Translations under genes and position numbers: made by a program
DNA from: Lachnospiraceae bacterium
GTDB taxonomy: Bacteria; Bacillota; Clostridia; Lachnospirales; Lachnospiraceae
Reading direction: 5' to 3'
Assembly: GCA_017470935.1 (NCBI GenBank)
Contig: JAFUXG010000009.1
Coordinates: 1-42,362 of the forward strand
DNA: 42,362 nt
In this document: positions 7,630-16,097 of the stretch, in pieces
How positions within the stretch are numbered: position 1 is the first letter of the stretch
Layout: each line of letters opens with the position of its first letter
The notes under the pieces: model-generated
The model's database searches: none
What the model saw: only the letters and a program-made list of their open reading frames with translations
Told to the model about the DNA's origin: nothing

Positions 7630-10196
7630 ACGAACAGGATATTATCAAACGCATAGAAAATGACACAAAAGACCTACCCATTCCTGACAGCATTTCTCCT
7701 TCTAATATGGAGAAGATGTTAAATGAACATATAGAACAGGAGGATGGAGAGACTTCTTCGAAGGCGGACAATATTAAGAACAATTCCGTTACGGGATCAG
7801 GTACAGATGGCGGAAGAAAAGATAGTGACAAGGTTAAGTCCATAATGTCATCCATGAGGCGCAGACGTATAGGTCTTGCCTTCGCAGCATGCTTTGGAGT
7901 TATAATAATTGGTTCCGGTGCCTTCGGAATCATCAGGCACAACATGGATAATGGGAGAAATTATTCCACAGACACTGCCGCCCTTACTGAAAGCGCTAAT
8001 GAAGAGGAATACGAAGAAGCAGCGGATGAGGCAGCTCCTGCAAATGATCCCGAATCCTCATATGCAGCAGATGGCTCCTCTCCCTCAGATGATGAAATAC
8101 TGGAAGCTAAGAAGCTGTCCGACGAAGAGATAGAAAAGAAAGAAAATGAGCAGCTGGAAAAGGACCTGGTCGCCTCAGGAGTCCTGTCAAAGCCCGACAG
8201 CTACGAGGACTACTATGACACCATGTACAGTGCCTACAAGGAGTCTGTCAAAAACTATATGTTACAGACCAATGATATTGATATTGCAGAAGAGAGCGTG
8301 GAAGACTCTGATATAGGAGGAGCCGAATATGAAGCTGCCGATGAGGCAACTGAGGCTGCCATGGAGGAGAGCGCCCCTGCAGCAGAGGCAGATCTGAGAT
8401 CTGCCACAAAGCAGTATGATTCCGCTGCAAACAGTATTACAGCTGATACCACATCAGGTAGTGGAAAGGAAGCAGACGAGAAGGACTACTCTTCCACCAA
8501 CACCCAGGAAAAGGCAGTGGATGAGGGCGATATTGTTAAGACTGATGGGAAGTACATCTATACTGCCAACCGCCACGGATACTATTCTTACTCATATGAT
8601 GACGTTTTCCCTACTATATCAATAACAAGGGCTTCTAACGGAAAACTGACTAATGTCTCAACAATTACCTTAGATGTACCTGAGACATCAGGCACCGTTA
8701 ACTACATGCTGGAGGAATTTTATATATATAAAAATTATCTGATAGTTTTATATCAGAAATCAACACAGAAAAAACCTAATATTTACAATAATTATAACGA
8801 TTTTGACGGCAACTATGATATGGAGGAATATTATGATGACTACTATAATGGATACTACTATGATTATGATTCATGGTTGTTTTCCCGTCAAAGCTGTATT
8901 GAAATATATGACATCACTGATAAGAAAAATCCTGAAAAGGTAAATACACTTTTTCAGAGCGGTTCCTATAACAGCTCAAGGATAAGCGATGGTTACCTAT
9001 ACACCATAAGCTATTTTGAACCGGAAACTTTGGCATTTCATGATTACAGAAAGGGACGTACCAACTACTCAGATTATGTACCATATATTAATGATGAGCG
9101 GATTGCATATAATGACATATATTACAGCAGACACCTTGAAACATTGGGCACATATGTTATCACCAGTGTTGACCTTTCAAGTCCCACCAGATTCACCAAC
9201 TCCAAGGCTGTATCAAGCTCCAACAGCCAGGTGTATGTAGGTGAAAAATCCATCTACCTATACAGGACTATATATGATGATATAGAAAAGACCGAGATAA
9301 TGCGCATAGGCTACAGCAAGGGAAACCTCTACATCGGAAACAGGGCAATGATAGCCGGATACCTGTACGGACCATTTGCACTATCGGAGTATAACAAGCA
9401 TTTACGGATCGTATCAACCATACCCGCCAACAACTTCTCCTGGTATGACAGCGGTGTATGGAGGACTGATACTAACAGCTCCGGATTTACCACAAGGATA
9501 AATGAGGACATTAACGCCGTATATGTATTAGATGAAAATATGCACCTTACAGGAAGGATAACAGGACTTGCTCCCGGAGAGATGATATACTCTGCAAGAT
9601 TCTTTGGGGATATTGGATACTTTGTGACCTACAAAAACACAGATCCTTTATTCTCTGTAGACTTCTCCAATCCGAAGGAGCCTAAAATATTAGGGCAGCT
9701 TAAGATTCCCGGCTTTTCCAACTACCTGCATTTCTACGGAACAGATACACTGCTTGGTATCGGTGAAGAACGTGATCCATACACACAGGATTTCAAGGGA
9801 CTTAAGCTTTCCATGTTCGACATCAAGGATCCGGCAAACGTGACTGAGGCGGATAAATTAATACTCAAAAACGTGTATTACAGCAGTGCCCAGTACGATT
9901 ATAAATCCATAATGATAGACCCTGATAAGAATGTGTTCGGCTTTATATACGAATATGAGGATTACAACAGCAATGGTGATTACACCTACTATTATTGCTA
10001 TTCCACCTACACCTATGACTCCGATAAAGGCTTCATAGAAACAGCCCGCTATAAGGTAGATTACGACTATATGTATGATCTTGGTTACGTTCGGGGTTTA
10101 TATATAGGTGACTACTTCTATCTTGTAACTCCGGAATCTATCGAAAGCTACAGGCTTGGAAGCGAGGACATGATAGACAGGATATATCTTGACTGA
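7626..10196 (+). CDS. Probable anti-sigma factor with extracellular beta-propeller sensor
   Basis: An 856-residue one-pass membrane protein. Residues 1-75 are charged and would be cytoplasmic. A stop-transfer-like RRRR cluster precedes a transmembrane helix at about 79-101 (IGLAFAACFGVIIIGSGAFG). The outer part has an acidic Glu/Ala-rich stalk (about 110-295), then a propeller opening with EKAVDEGDIVKTDGKYIYTA and running to the C-terminus, interrupted near residue 390 by a Tyr/Asp-rich loop. Four-base overlap with the sigma gene and GGAGG before the ATG indicate translational coupling. Anti-sigma function is inferred from position and topology; I see no canonical zinc HxxxCxxC motif. The signal sensed is unknown. 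Confidence 0.82.
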   Translation: MNEQDIIKRIENDTKDLPIPDSISPSNMEKMLNEHIEQEDGETSSKADNIKNNSVTGSGTDGGRKDSDKVKSIMSSMRRRRIGLAFAACFGVIIIGSGAFGIIRHNMDNGRNYSTDTAALTESANEEEYEEAADEAAPANDPESSYAADGSSPSDDEILEAKKLSDEEIEKKENEQLEKDLVASGVLSKPDSYEDYYDTMYSAYKESVKNYMLQTNDIDIAEESVEDSDIGGAEYEAADEATEAAMEESAPAAEADLRSATKQYDSAANSITADTTSGSGKEADEKDYSSTNTQEKAVDEGDIVKTDGKYIYTANRHGYYSYSYDDVFPTISITRASNGKLTNVSTITLDVPETSGTVNYMLEEFYIYKNYLIVLYQKSTQKKPNIYNNYNDFDGNYDMEEYYDDYYNGYYYDYDSWLFSRQSCIEIYDITDKKNPEKVNTLFQSGSYNSSRISDGYLYTISYFEPETLAFHDYRKGRTNYSDYVPYINDERIAYNDIYYSRHLETLGTYVITSVDLSSPTRFTNSKAVSSSNSQVYVGEKSIYLYRTIYDDIEKTEIMRIGYSKGNLYIGNRAMIAGYLYGPFALSEYNKHLRIVSTIPANNFSWYDSGVWRTDTNSSGFTTRINEDINAVYVLDENMHLTGRITGLAPGEMIYSARFFGDIGYFVTYKNTDPLFSVDFSNPKEPKILGQLKIPGFSNYLHFYGTDTLLGIGEERDPYTQDFKGLKLSMFDIKDPANVTEADKLILKNVYYSSAQYDYKSIMIDPDKNVFGFIYEYEDYNSNGDYTYYYCYSTYTYDSDKGFIETARYKVDYDYMYDLGYVRGLYIGDYFYLVTPESIESYRLGSEDMIDRIYLD

Positions 10197-10307
10197 CAAT
10201 TTAAATATTTTATCATATTGCCTTACAGCTCCATGAATGACATTTGCAAAGTCAGATTGAAATAATACAAGGCTCTCAAAGGCAGTCTTAAGAATCATAA
10301 TATAAAA

Positions 10308-10360
10308 ACAGGCAGGTTAGTGCATCCGCTAATACGGATCATCTAACCTGCCTGTCATTT
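10308..10360. terminator. Bidirectional rho-independent terminator
   Basis: ACAGGCAGGTTAG (10308-10320) pairs perfectly with CTAACCTGCCTGT (10343-10355). An inner stem ATCCG/CGGAT lies in the loop. CATTTTAT follows on the plus strand and a T-rich TTTTTATATT tract follows on the minus strand. It lies between the convergent propeller gene (plus) and the 53-aa gene (minus) and could end both. The rest of 10197-10394 holds a possible decayed palindromic repeat and nothing else. Confidence 0.85.
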
Positions 10361-10394
10361 TATCCATTCATTTAGTAAATCCTAAGTCAATCCT

Positions 10395-10556
10395 TCATTT
10401 ATCCTCTGTATCTTCTTTTATCCTCGGCATATACTGTTCATCTCCTGATTCAATGTAAAGAATGAAATCATTGATATCCTTCTCTGTCCAGCCTGCCGAT
10501 CTCAAACCTATTATAAATCTTGATTTTTCAGTCATATTCATACTATCTGCCTCCAT
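10395..10556 (-). CDS. Small conserved-looking protein (53 aa)
   Basis: A 53-residue frame starts at ATG 10556 with GAGGTG five bases upstream. A second in-frame ATG lies five codons in, itself preceded by GGAGG, and either could be used. The product is a compact helical protein with the core FIIGLRSAGWTEKDINDFIL and an acidic tail. This looks like a small two-helix regulatory or antitoxin-like protein, but I recognise no family. A strong terminator lies 40 bases downstream. Clear ribosome site, codon pattern and own terminator support it as a real gene. Confidence 0.6.
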   Translation of the reverse strand: MEADSMNMTEKSRFIIGLRSAGWTEKDINDFILYIESGDEQYMPRIKEDTEDK

Positions 10557-10673
10557 TCAATCACCTCTTCCCTTAATAATAAGCATTATTACTTATTCAT
10601 TTCGTCTGCACTTAGTTATAGTATAATTGAATCGAAAGGCTTTGTAAATAAGCAACTGTCTTTTATTGCATCT

Positions 10674-11486
10674 TCACTCAAGGTACATCCGGCGTACCAT
10701 ATCCTCCCGAAGCTTGTCCGGCAAAAGCTTAATAAGAAGAAGCGCCATCTTATATGTCAGTCCCACCGCTGCCCTTGCAGGCGGATTTTTCCTTCCGATA
10801 AGCTTAAGCACCAGCGCCGCCGCCTTCTCAGGACGGTCGCCGTTGCGCTCATCTTGCTCCATCCTGCCAACTGCCTTCCTTACATCAGCAGCAAATGGAG
10901 ATCCCTCCTTAATAAATGTTTTTCTCCCGTCCGTAAAGCCTGTTCTTGTGTCTCCGGGCTCTATTATGGTAGCCTTGATACCGTAGGGCTCCTCCTCTAA
11001 TCTCAGGGCATCAACATAAGCCTCCAGGGCAAATTTGCTGGCTGAGTACTGGCTCTGCATAGGTATTGAAACCTTTCCGGCAACAGAGCCCACCACTATC
11101 ACATAACCTCTCTTTTGCTTATGCATAAGCGGAAGAACGGCATTACAGACATTTAATACTCCAAAATAATTGACCTCCATCTGCTTTCTCGCATAGGAAA
11201 GAGGCGTCTCCTCTATTGCACCTGCATAGCCCGAGCCCGCTGCCAGTATGGCAATATCGATCCTGTCTATACCTTCAAACACGCGCCTGATGGATTCCTC
11301 ATCGGTCACATCCATTCTGAGCATTCGTATATATCCGCCACCACGGTAACGCTTCTCTCCCTCATGGCAGCTTCTGGAAATACCGGTAACATAAAAGCCT
11401 CTCTTTGCAAGACATACTGCACATGCCCTTCCAATGCCGCTAGAAGCTCCCGTAATAAAAACATTTTTTCCGTACTGATTATTCAA
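10674..11486 (-). CDS. Short-chain dehydrogenase/reductase
   Basis: A classical SDR of about 270 residues using NAD(P)H. It shows TGASSGIG (Rossmann glycine motif) near residue 11, a DVT motif for the adenine ring, the AILAAGSG strand, NYFGVLN, and the catalytic Ser with YSASK (Tyr and Lys) near residues 140-157, followed by IIEPGDTRTGF. The substrate cannot be read from sequence. The frame is open upstream into the cyclase gene. I prefer the TTG at 11486, which overlaps the cyclase stop by eight bases and begins just before the first Rossmann strand (NNQYGKNVFITG). The only upstream ATG (11621) would add 45 residues that are the out-of-frame reading of the cyclase C-terminus. The two genes are probably translationally coupled. 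Confidence 0.85.
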   Translation of the reverse strand: MNNQYGKNVFITGASSGIGRACAVCLAKRGFYVTGISRSCHEGEKRYRGGGYIRMLRMDVTDEESIRRVFEGIDRIDIAILAAGSGYAGAIEETPLSYARKQMEVNYFGVLNVCNAVLPLMHKQKRGYVIVVGSVAGKVSIPMQSQYSASKFALEAYVDALRLEEEPYGIKATIIEPGDTRTGFTDGRKTFIKEGSPFAADVRKAVGRMEQDERNGDRPEKAAALVLKLIGRKNPPARAAVGLTYKMALLLIKLLPDKLREDMVRRMYLE

Positions 11487-12609
11487 TTCCCTGTACCCCG
11501 CTATTCTTTTGTGAAATAATACAATTCCTTCCGGAATGCTTTGCCTTGTAGAGCAGCTCATCTGCCTGAGCAAGCATGCTTGTAAGCTGATTATATCCGA
11601 AGCAGTTGATGATTCCTCCACTTATGGTAATTACAAGGTTAGGATAATCCTCCCATTTAAGGTGTTCCACTCTCTTTCTTACATTCTCCACGCGGCGAAG
11701 CGCCTCTTCATCATCCTTTGCCCGAAGAAGCAGCACAAATTCCTCACCGCCGTATCTGGCAGCAATCTCGTTCTCTGCCGGATTAATTATGCCATTAAGC
11801 TCAGCACTGATCTCCTTAAGAGCCAGATCACCGAAAAGATGACCATAGGTATCATTTATAGACTTAAAGCGGTCAATATCAAACATGGCCACATAATACT
11901 TTCTCTCAGAAAAGAGACCTACACTCTCAAAATGTCTGAACAGCTCCCTTCGGTTAAAAAGTCCGGTAAGCTCATCCTTTTTTGAAAGATCATCCAGCCT
12001 TTCCAAAAGAATCTCCTTATTGTGGCGCTCCTTCTGATACTCAGAAAGAATAAGATATGTTGTCATACATACAAACAGCGAAACAAGGGTAATGGATGCT
12101 ATCATATCAATAATTCTGTCCTCTAAGGTGAGCTTTGCAAGAATATTAGTTGTAAACTGTGTCTTTGCTTTATTGCCCGCCATAAAATTATAGGAGATTC
12201 CAATAGTACACACGTGACATATAAGTGAGATCACAAAGCACACTATTCTCTCCATTCCTTTAAGAGTAGGAATTATTAAAAAAAGTCCTGCCAGTATGTA
12301 TAAGACCATGCCTGAATCAATTCCGCCACAGGAGAAGAATGTTACCGGAAGAACAAAGCAGTTCATTACATAGCAGAGCATTACTCTTGCCAGCCTTTCC
12401 TTCTTCCAGATAAAATTGATCATCATGATCACAAGCAGCAGAACTGCCGCCATAAGTGTACTTACAGACGCAAACATCCCCAGCTTCTCAATTACAGTGA
12501 CAACAGTGGATACAAGCACAATAGCCAGTGCAACAACGAGTATTACTGTGAATATCCGCTCCTCTAAGCTCTTATCCTCACCTAGTAATTTCTTGATTTT
12601 CTCAGCCAT
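11479..12609 (-). CDS. Membrane-bound diguanylate cyclase (GGDEF)
   Basis: A 376-residue protein that would make cyclic di-GMP from two GTP. Residues about 20-190 form five or six transmembrane helices, without a recognised periplasmic sensor domain. Residues about 205-370 are a GGDEF domain: KKDELTGLFNRREL, the metal-binding DIDRFKSINDTYGH, and the signature RYGGEEF, an active-type variant. No clear RxxD inhibitory site is seen immediately before the signature. GGAGGT precedes ATG 12609 by six bases. The last eight bases overlap the SDR gene start. Confidence 0.92.
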   Translation of the reverse strand: MAEKIKKLLGEDKSLEERIFTVILVVALAIVLVSTVVTVIEKLGMFASVSTLMAAVLLLVIMMINFIWKKERLARVMLCYVMNCFVLPVTFFSCGGIDSGMVLYILAGLFLIIPTLKGMERIVCFVISLICHVCTIGISYNFMAGNKAKTQFTTNILAKLTLEDRIIDMIASITLVSLFVCMTTYLILSEYQKERHNKEILLERLDDLSKKDELTGLFNRRELFRHFESVGLFSERKYYVAMFDIDRFKSINDTYGHLFGDLALKEISAELNGIINPAENEIAARYGGEEFVLLLRAKDDEEALRRVENVRKRVEHLKWEDYPNLVITISGGIINCFGYNQLTSMLAQADELLYKAKHSGRNCIISQKNSGVQGIE

Positions 12610-12703
12610 TTCCTACCTCCAAGCTCTTAAAACAACCTTACAGATAATTCCCCATTTATCCATAGTATTTATATCGTAAGCCTTTCATCCCTACATTACT
12701 CCT

Positions 12704-13888
12704 TCAATCATCAAGGCATCTTCTAACGTCTCCCTCAATGACCGAAATATCAGTAGTGGGCTCATATCTTTCAACCACATGCCCTCTTCTGTCTACAAGG
12801 AACTTTGTAAAGTTCCATTTAATATCGCTATTATTAGCATAATCAGGATCTGTCTCCTTAAGCTTTCTATCCAGAAACCTTCCATCCTGTGTGGATGTAT
12901 CAAATCCTGTAAACCCTTTTCTTGACTTTAAGTACTCGAAAAGCTTTGACTGCCCATCTCCGTTAACATGTATCTTCGCATATTGAGGAAATGATATCGC
13001 ATATCTTGATGTACAGAAGGAATATATCTCCTCCGAGGTTCCCGGCGCCTGATTCATGAACTGATTACATGGAAAGTCCAGGATTTCAAAACCATCCTTG
13101 CTATACCGCTCATACAGCTCCTCTAAAGCCCGGTATTGAGGAGTGAAGCCACAGCCCGTGGCAGTGTTGACGATCAAAAGCACCCTTCCTCTATGGTCGC
13201 TTAGCTTCTCTAAGCCTCCGCCTCTCGTCTCAACCTCATAATCGTATACTGTTTTATCAAGACCTGTAACATAATCATCCACATTACTGATTATCCATGA
13301 CAAATTCTTTATATCAGCCTGAACATTGCCTGTTTCCAGGGAATGATTACCGCCTGACACGCTATAAAATTCTATATTATGGTGCCCGCAGATTTCCCTA
13401 ATATTATCTGCCTTTGCAACAGGATCAGCAAGTCCTGAAAATGCAAGACCGTCTATATTTTTCATAAGCTGGAATGCCTGTTCAATGGGTGTATAGAAAA
13501 TATGCTCTGCTTTAATCCCATATTTACTGCAAAAAACAGTATCCACCACAGAGCCTATACTCTTGCTGACAAATATCACTCTGTCATAGCCTTCAAAGCA
13601 GACAGCTCCCTTAGCCGTACTCTGCTTCTTTATGCAGCTACCCTTCTCTAACTGGTCTTCAAGGAAGCGTATCGCCTCCCCCACATACTTAAGCACCACA
13701 TTCTTAACAGTCTGCGGATTTAATAGATTATCCCGTATCTCCTTTGTGATGCCGGCATCAATCCTTGTGGCATAGTCAAGCTCCACAATCTCATAGCCAT
13801 AGCCTATAAGCATTTTCTTTGTGTAGTACAACAATGGTCTTTCCGTAGAGTAACCTATCCCCGGAAAGAAAACAGCAATCTTCTTCAT
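12704..13888 (-). CDS. Fusion: alpha/beta-hydrolase-like domain + glutathione peroxidase
   Basis: A 394-residue protein with two parts. Residues 1 to about 205 look like a small alpha/beta hydrolase: FFPGIGYSTERP, a nucleophile-elbow-like VSKSIGSVV near residue 110, SGLADP, and a possible His in SGGNHSLE. Residues about 213-394 are a complete thiol peroxidase of the glutathione peroxidase family: NTATGCGFTPQY with the peroxidatic Cys (TGT codon, not TGA, so no selenocysteine), DFPCNQF and IKWNFTKFLV, which together give the Cys-Gln-Trp-Asn set. Standalone members have about 160-180 residues, so the N-terminal half is an addition. The frame is continuous with no internal ribosome site seen at the junction. 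GAGGAG precedes ATG 13888. A detoxification role fits the peroxidase; the hydrolase substrate is unknown. Confidence 0.87.
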   Translation of the reverse strand: MKKIAVFFPGIGYSTERPLLYYTKKMLIGYGYEIVELDYATRIDAGITKEIRDNLLNPQTVKNVVLKYVGEAIRFLEDQLEKGSCIKKQSTAKGAVCFEGYDRVIFVSKSIGSVVDTVFCSKYGIKAEHIFYTPIEQAFQLMKNIDGLAFSGLADPVAKADNIREICGHHNIEFYSVSGGNHSLETGNVQADIKNLSWIISNVDDYVTGLDKTVYDYEVETRGGGLEKLSDHRGRVLLIVNTATGCGFTPQYRALEELYERYSKDGFEILDFPCNQFMNQAPGTSEEIYSFCTSRYAISFPQYAKIHVNGDGQSKLFEYLKSRKGFTGFDTSTQDGRFLDRKLKETDPDYANNSDIKWNFTKFLVDRRGHVVERYEPTTDISVIEGDVRRCLDD

Positions 13889-13997
13889 GCACGCACTCCT
13901 CGCATTCCTATAGTATTTGTATATCGAACTTATACTGCATTCTCCCCGTAATAGCCTGCACTATGTCCCCATTATAATATCTCTATTCCTCTGTATC

Positions 13998-14561
13998 CTA
14001 CTTCCCGTTATACTCATTCATCGCCTGCTCCAATTCATCCTTAACAAGCATTGCCACCGCCTTAACTGCCCTGTCGTAGCCCTCTTCCATTCTCTCCTGC
14101 TCCTCCTTAGAGAAACGGGACAGCACATAATCAGCAAGATCCATCTTAGGCGGCTTCATACCAACCCCAATTCTGACTCTCGGAAATTCCTCCGTGTGTA
14201 AATGAGCTATCATATTCTTGATACCATTATGCCCTCCGGCACTGCCCTTGCCTCGTACCCTTAATCTTCCCACATCAAGGTTAATGTCATCATATATGAC
14301 TATTATGTCGCAGGGCTCAATCTTATAATATGCAGCAACTGCTGATATGCTCTCACCGCTTAAGTTCATGTAGGTCATGGGCTTTAACAATATAACCGTC
14401 TGTCCATCCAGCTTTCCCTTTCCATACATTCCCTTATGCTTAATGGTATCAAGGCCAATGCCATATTCATCAGCAATACGGTCGATGACCTCAAACCCCA
14501 CATTATGTCTCGTTCCCTCATATTTATCTGTAGGATTTCCAAGTCCTACAATAAGCTTCAT
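13998..14561 (-). CDS. pth: Peptidyl-tRNA hydrolase
   Basis: Pth releases tRNA from peptidyl-tRNA that drops off the ribosome and is normally essential. The 187-residue product has the expected length and the catalytic set: GLGNP (Asn), TRHNVGF (His), YDDINLD (Asp) and GGHNGIKN (Asn). I start at ATG 14561 (MKLIVGLGNP), where homologues usually begin, with GAGGATAAGG upstream. An in-frame ATG at 14606 overlaps the glmU stop and would add 15 basic residues; it cannot be excluded because AAGGA lies before it. The order spoVG-glmU-pth echoes the Bacillus subtilis arrangement. Confidence 0.95.
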   Translation of the reverse strand: MKLIVGLGNPTDKYEGTRHNVGFEVIDRIADEYGIGLDTIKHKGMYGKGKLDGQTVILLKPMTYMNLSGESISAVAAYYKIEPCDIIVIYDDINLDVGRLRVRGKGSAGGHNGIKNMIAHLHTEEFPRVRIGVGMKPPKMDLADYVLSRFSKEEQERMEEGYDRAVKAVAMLVKDELEQAMNEYNGK

Positions 14562-14598
14562 GACCTTATCCTCACCTTTCCCTCTTCTGCGAAACCAA

Positions 14599-15345
14599 TT
14601 AAGCATTTTCTCTTTCCTTAAGTATGGTCTCCGCTTCTGCCAGCTGATCTACAGAATTCACGCCCTTTATCTCATTTACATCATCCACTGTCATTGTGGC
14701 TACTGTTCCAAGATCCTCTGACTTAACGATCTCAATTGTATCCGTAAGATAATACTCACCCTGTGCATTATCATTGGTGAGCTTATCAAGTGCCTTAGAA
14801 AGAACAGCCGAATCAAACAGATACATACCCGAGTTAATCTCATCAACACGCTGCTCCTCTAAGCTGGCATCCTTCTGTTCAACTATCTTAACAAACTTGC
14901 CCCAGTTATCCTTGATTATCCTTCCGTATCCCGCAGGATCATCCACAACAGCCGTAAGAACAGTAATAGCATTCCCCTCTGCAATATGGGTATCCACCAG
15001 CTTCTTCAAGGTTTCCCCTGTTATAAGGGGCGTATCACCACAAAGCACCATGGTAATTCCTTCTTCACCAATGAAATCCGCTGCACATTTCACTGCATGT
15101 CCTGTTCCAAGCTGTTCCTCCTGCATTACATAATTAACGCAGTCTCCTACTGTCTTTTTAACAAGGTCAGCCTTATGTCCCACCACCAGGCATATATCCT
15201 TGTAATCTGCCCCTGCCTTATGGGCAGCCTCTATAGAATACTCCACCATAGGCTTTCCACAGGCTGTGTGGAGCACCTTTGGAAGCTCTGACTTCATTCT
15301 TGTGCCTTTACCTGCTGCCAAAATAACCGCTTTAATTCTTGCCAT
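14599..15345 (-). CDS. glmU: GlmU-like UDP-GlcNAc pyrophosphorylase, uridylyltransferase domain only
   Basis: A 248-residue nucleotidyltransferase that would make UDP-GlcNAc from GlcNAc-1-phosphate and UTP for cell-wall synthesis. It carries LAAGKGTRMKSELPKVLH (pyrophosphorylase signature with the binding Lys), QLGTGHA and the metal-binding CGDTPLI. Complete bifunctional GlmU has about 450 residues, the second half being a left-handed beta-helix acetyltransferase. That half is absent, and the next gene, pth, begins immediately, so the gene is either a natural single-domain form or a reduced one. Another enzyme must acetylate glucosamine-1-phosphate. GGGAGG precedes ATG 15345. Confidence 0.87.
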   Translation of the reverse strand: MARIKAVILAAGKGTRMKSELPKVLHTACGKPMVEYSIEAAHKAGADYKDICLVVGHKADLVKKTVGDCVNYVMQEEQLGTGHAVKCAADFIGEEGITMVLCGDTPLITGETLKKLVDTHIAEGNAITVLTAVVDDPAGYGRIIKDNWGKFVKIVEQKDASLEEQRVDEINSGMYLFDSAVLSKALDKLTNDNAQGEYYLTDTIEIVKSEDLGTVATMTVDDVNEIKGVNSVDQLAEAETILKERENA

Positions 15346-15551
15346 TATTATATCCTCCCAGATATTACATATTAGACTGGCTTATGGGAAACGCAATATC
15401 ACTACCACATTGTAAACATTGTATAGTTCCGGCAAAAAGTGTATATATATGTTTCCCAAAAGCCTGATATATAAGATATATTGTATGTGCAGTTCATACG
15501 CTAGCCAATCATACCACAAAATGTAGTTTTTTACAAATAGGATTTTATAAT

Positions 15552-15593
15552 AATGAATAATAACAAGAAAACCGGGAAGAAATCTCCCCGGCT
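15552..15593 (-). terminator. Rho-independent terminator downstream of spoVG
   Basis: Read on the minus strand, CCGGG pairs with CCCGG (plus 15572-15591) and the run TTTTCTTGTTATTATT follows. It would end the glgC-glgD-spoVG transcript before glmU. A second strong hairpin lies closer to spoVG at 15634-15670 (GCACCGG..GGCA/TGCC..CCGGTGC) but has no T-run. Nothing else is recognised between 15346 and 15712. Confidence 0.75.
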
Positions 15594-15712
15594 TGTTGTC
15601 CCATAATTGTAACCACCTTGCTCGGCGTAACCCCGCACCGGCGGCATTCCCCATATCTGCCACCGGTGCATACACCAGATCTTGTAAACCAAAACTCCCC
15701 CACAGTCTGCTT

Positions 15713-15988
15713 CTAAGCTTCGTCATCCCCCTCTTCCAGTGCCTTCTCGTACTCAGCGAGAATCAATGACTGAATTCGTGCTCTTGCTTCCTGATTAATA
15801 GGATGTGCTATATCCCTATAATCACCATCGGCCGCCTTGCGACTTGGCATTGCGATGAATAACCCCTTCTCTCCTTCGATCACCTTAATATCATGAACAA
15901 CAAACTCATTGTCCAATGTAATCGATACAATTGCCTTCATCTTGCCATCCTTATAGACCTTCTTAAGTCTGATATCTGTAATATCCAT
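15713..15988 (-). CDS. spoVG: SpoVG family regulator
   Basis: A 91-residue SpoVG, a small DNA/RNA-binding regulator linked to septation and sporulation in Bacillus and to virulence and metabolism elsewhere. The start [11 protein letters not shown], the core [31 protein letters not shown] and [12 protein letters not shown] are all typical. ATG 15988 is chosen because AGGGGAG lies seven bases upstream and homologues begin here; the frame extends 23 codons further upstream without a ribosome site. It follows glgD by about 110 bases and may be on the same transcript. Confidence 0.96.
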   Translation of the reverse strand: MDITDIRLKKVYKDGKMKAIVSITLDNEFVVHDIKVIEGEKGLFIAMPSRKAADGDYRDIAHPINQEARARIQSLILAEYEKALEEGDDEA

Positions 15989-16097
15989 TTTGCTACTCCC
16001 CTTTGCACATGCAATCTTCTTATTTGATTCAGGGATTAACCCAACCTTCCCCATCAATCAGGCGTCCCATCTCATCTACATTCTCCAGAAAAGGTAC

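Noticed and set aside
10674-11621. Longer SDR start at ATG 11621
   Set aside because: The added 45 residues are read out of frame through the conserved end of the GGDEF gene and do not resemble an SDR N-terminus.
12704-13320. Glutathione peroxidase as a selenoprotein
   Set aside because: The peroxidatic position is a TGT cysteine codon, not TGA, and no SECIS-like hairpin is needed.
15634-15670. Strong GC-rich hairpin after spoVG as a possible tRNA or small RNA
   Set aside because: It is a single stem without cloverleaf arms or a T-run, and no promoter is evident. I kept only the terminator at 15552.
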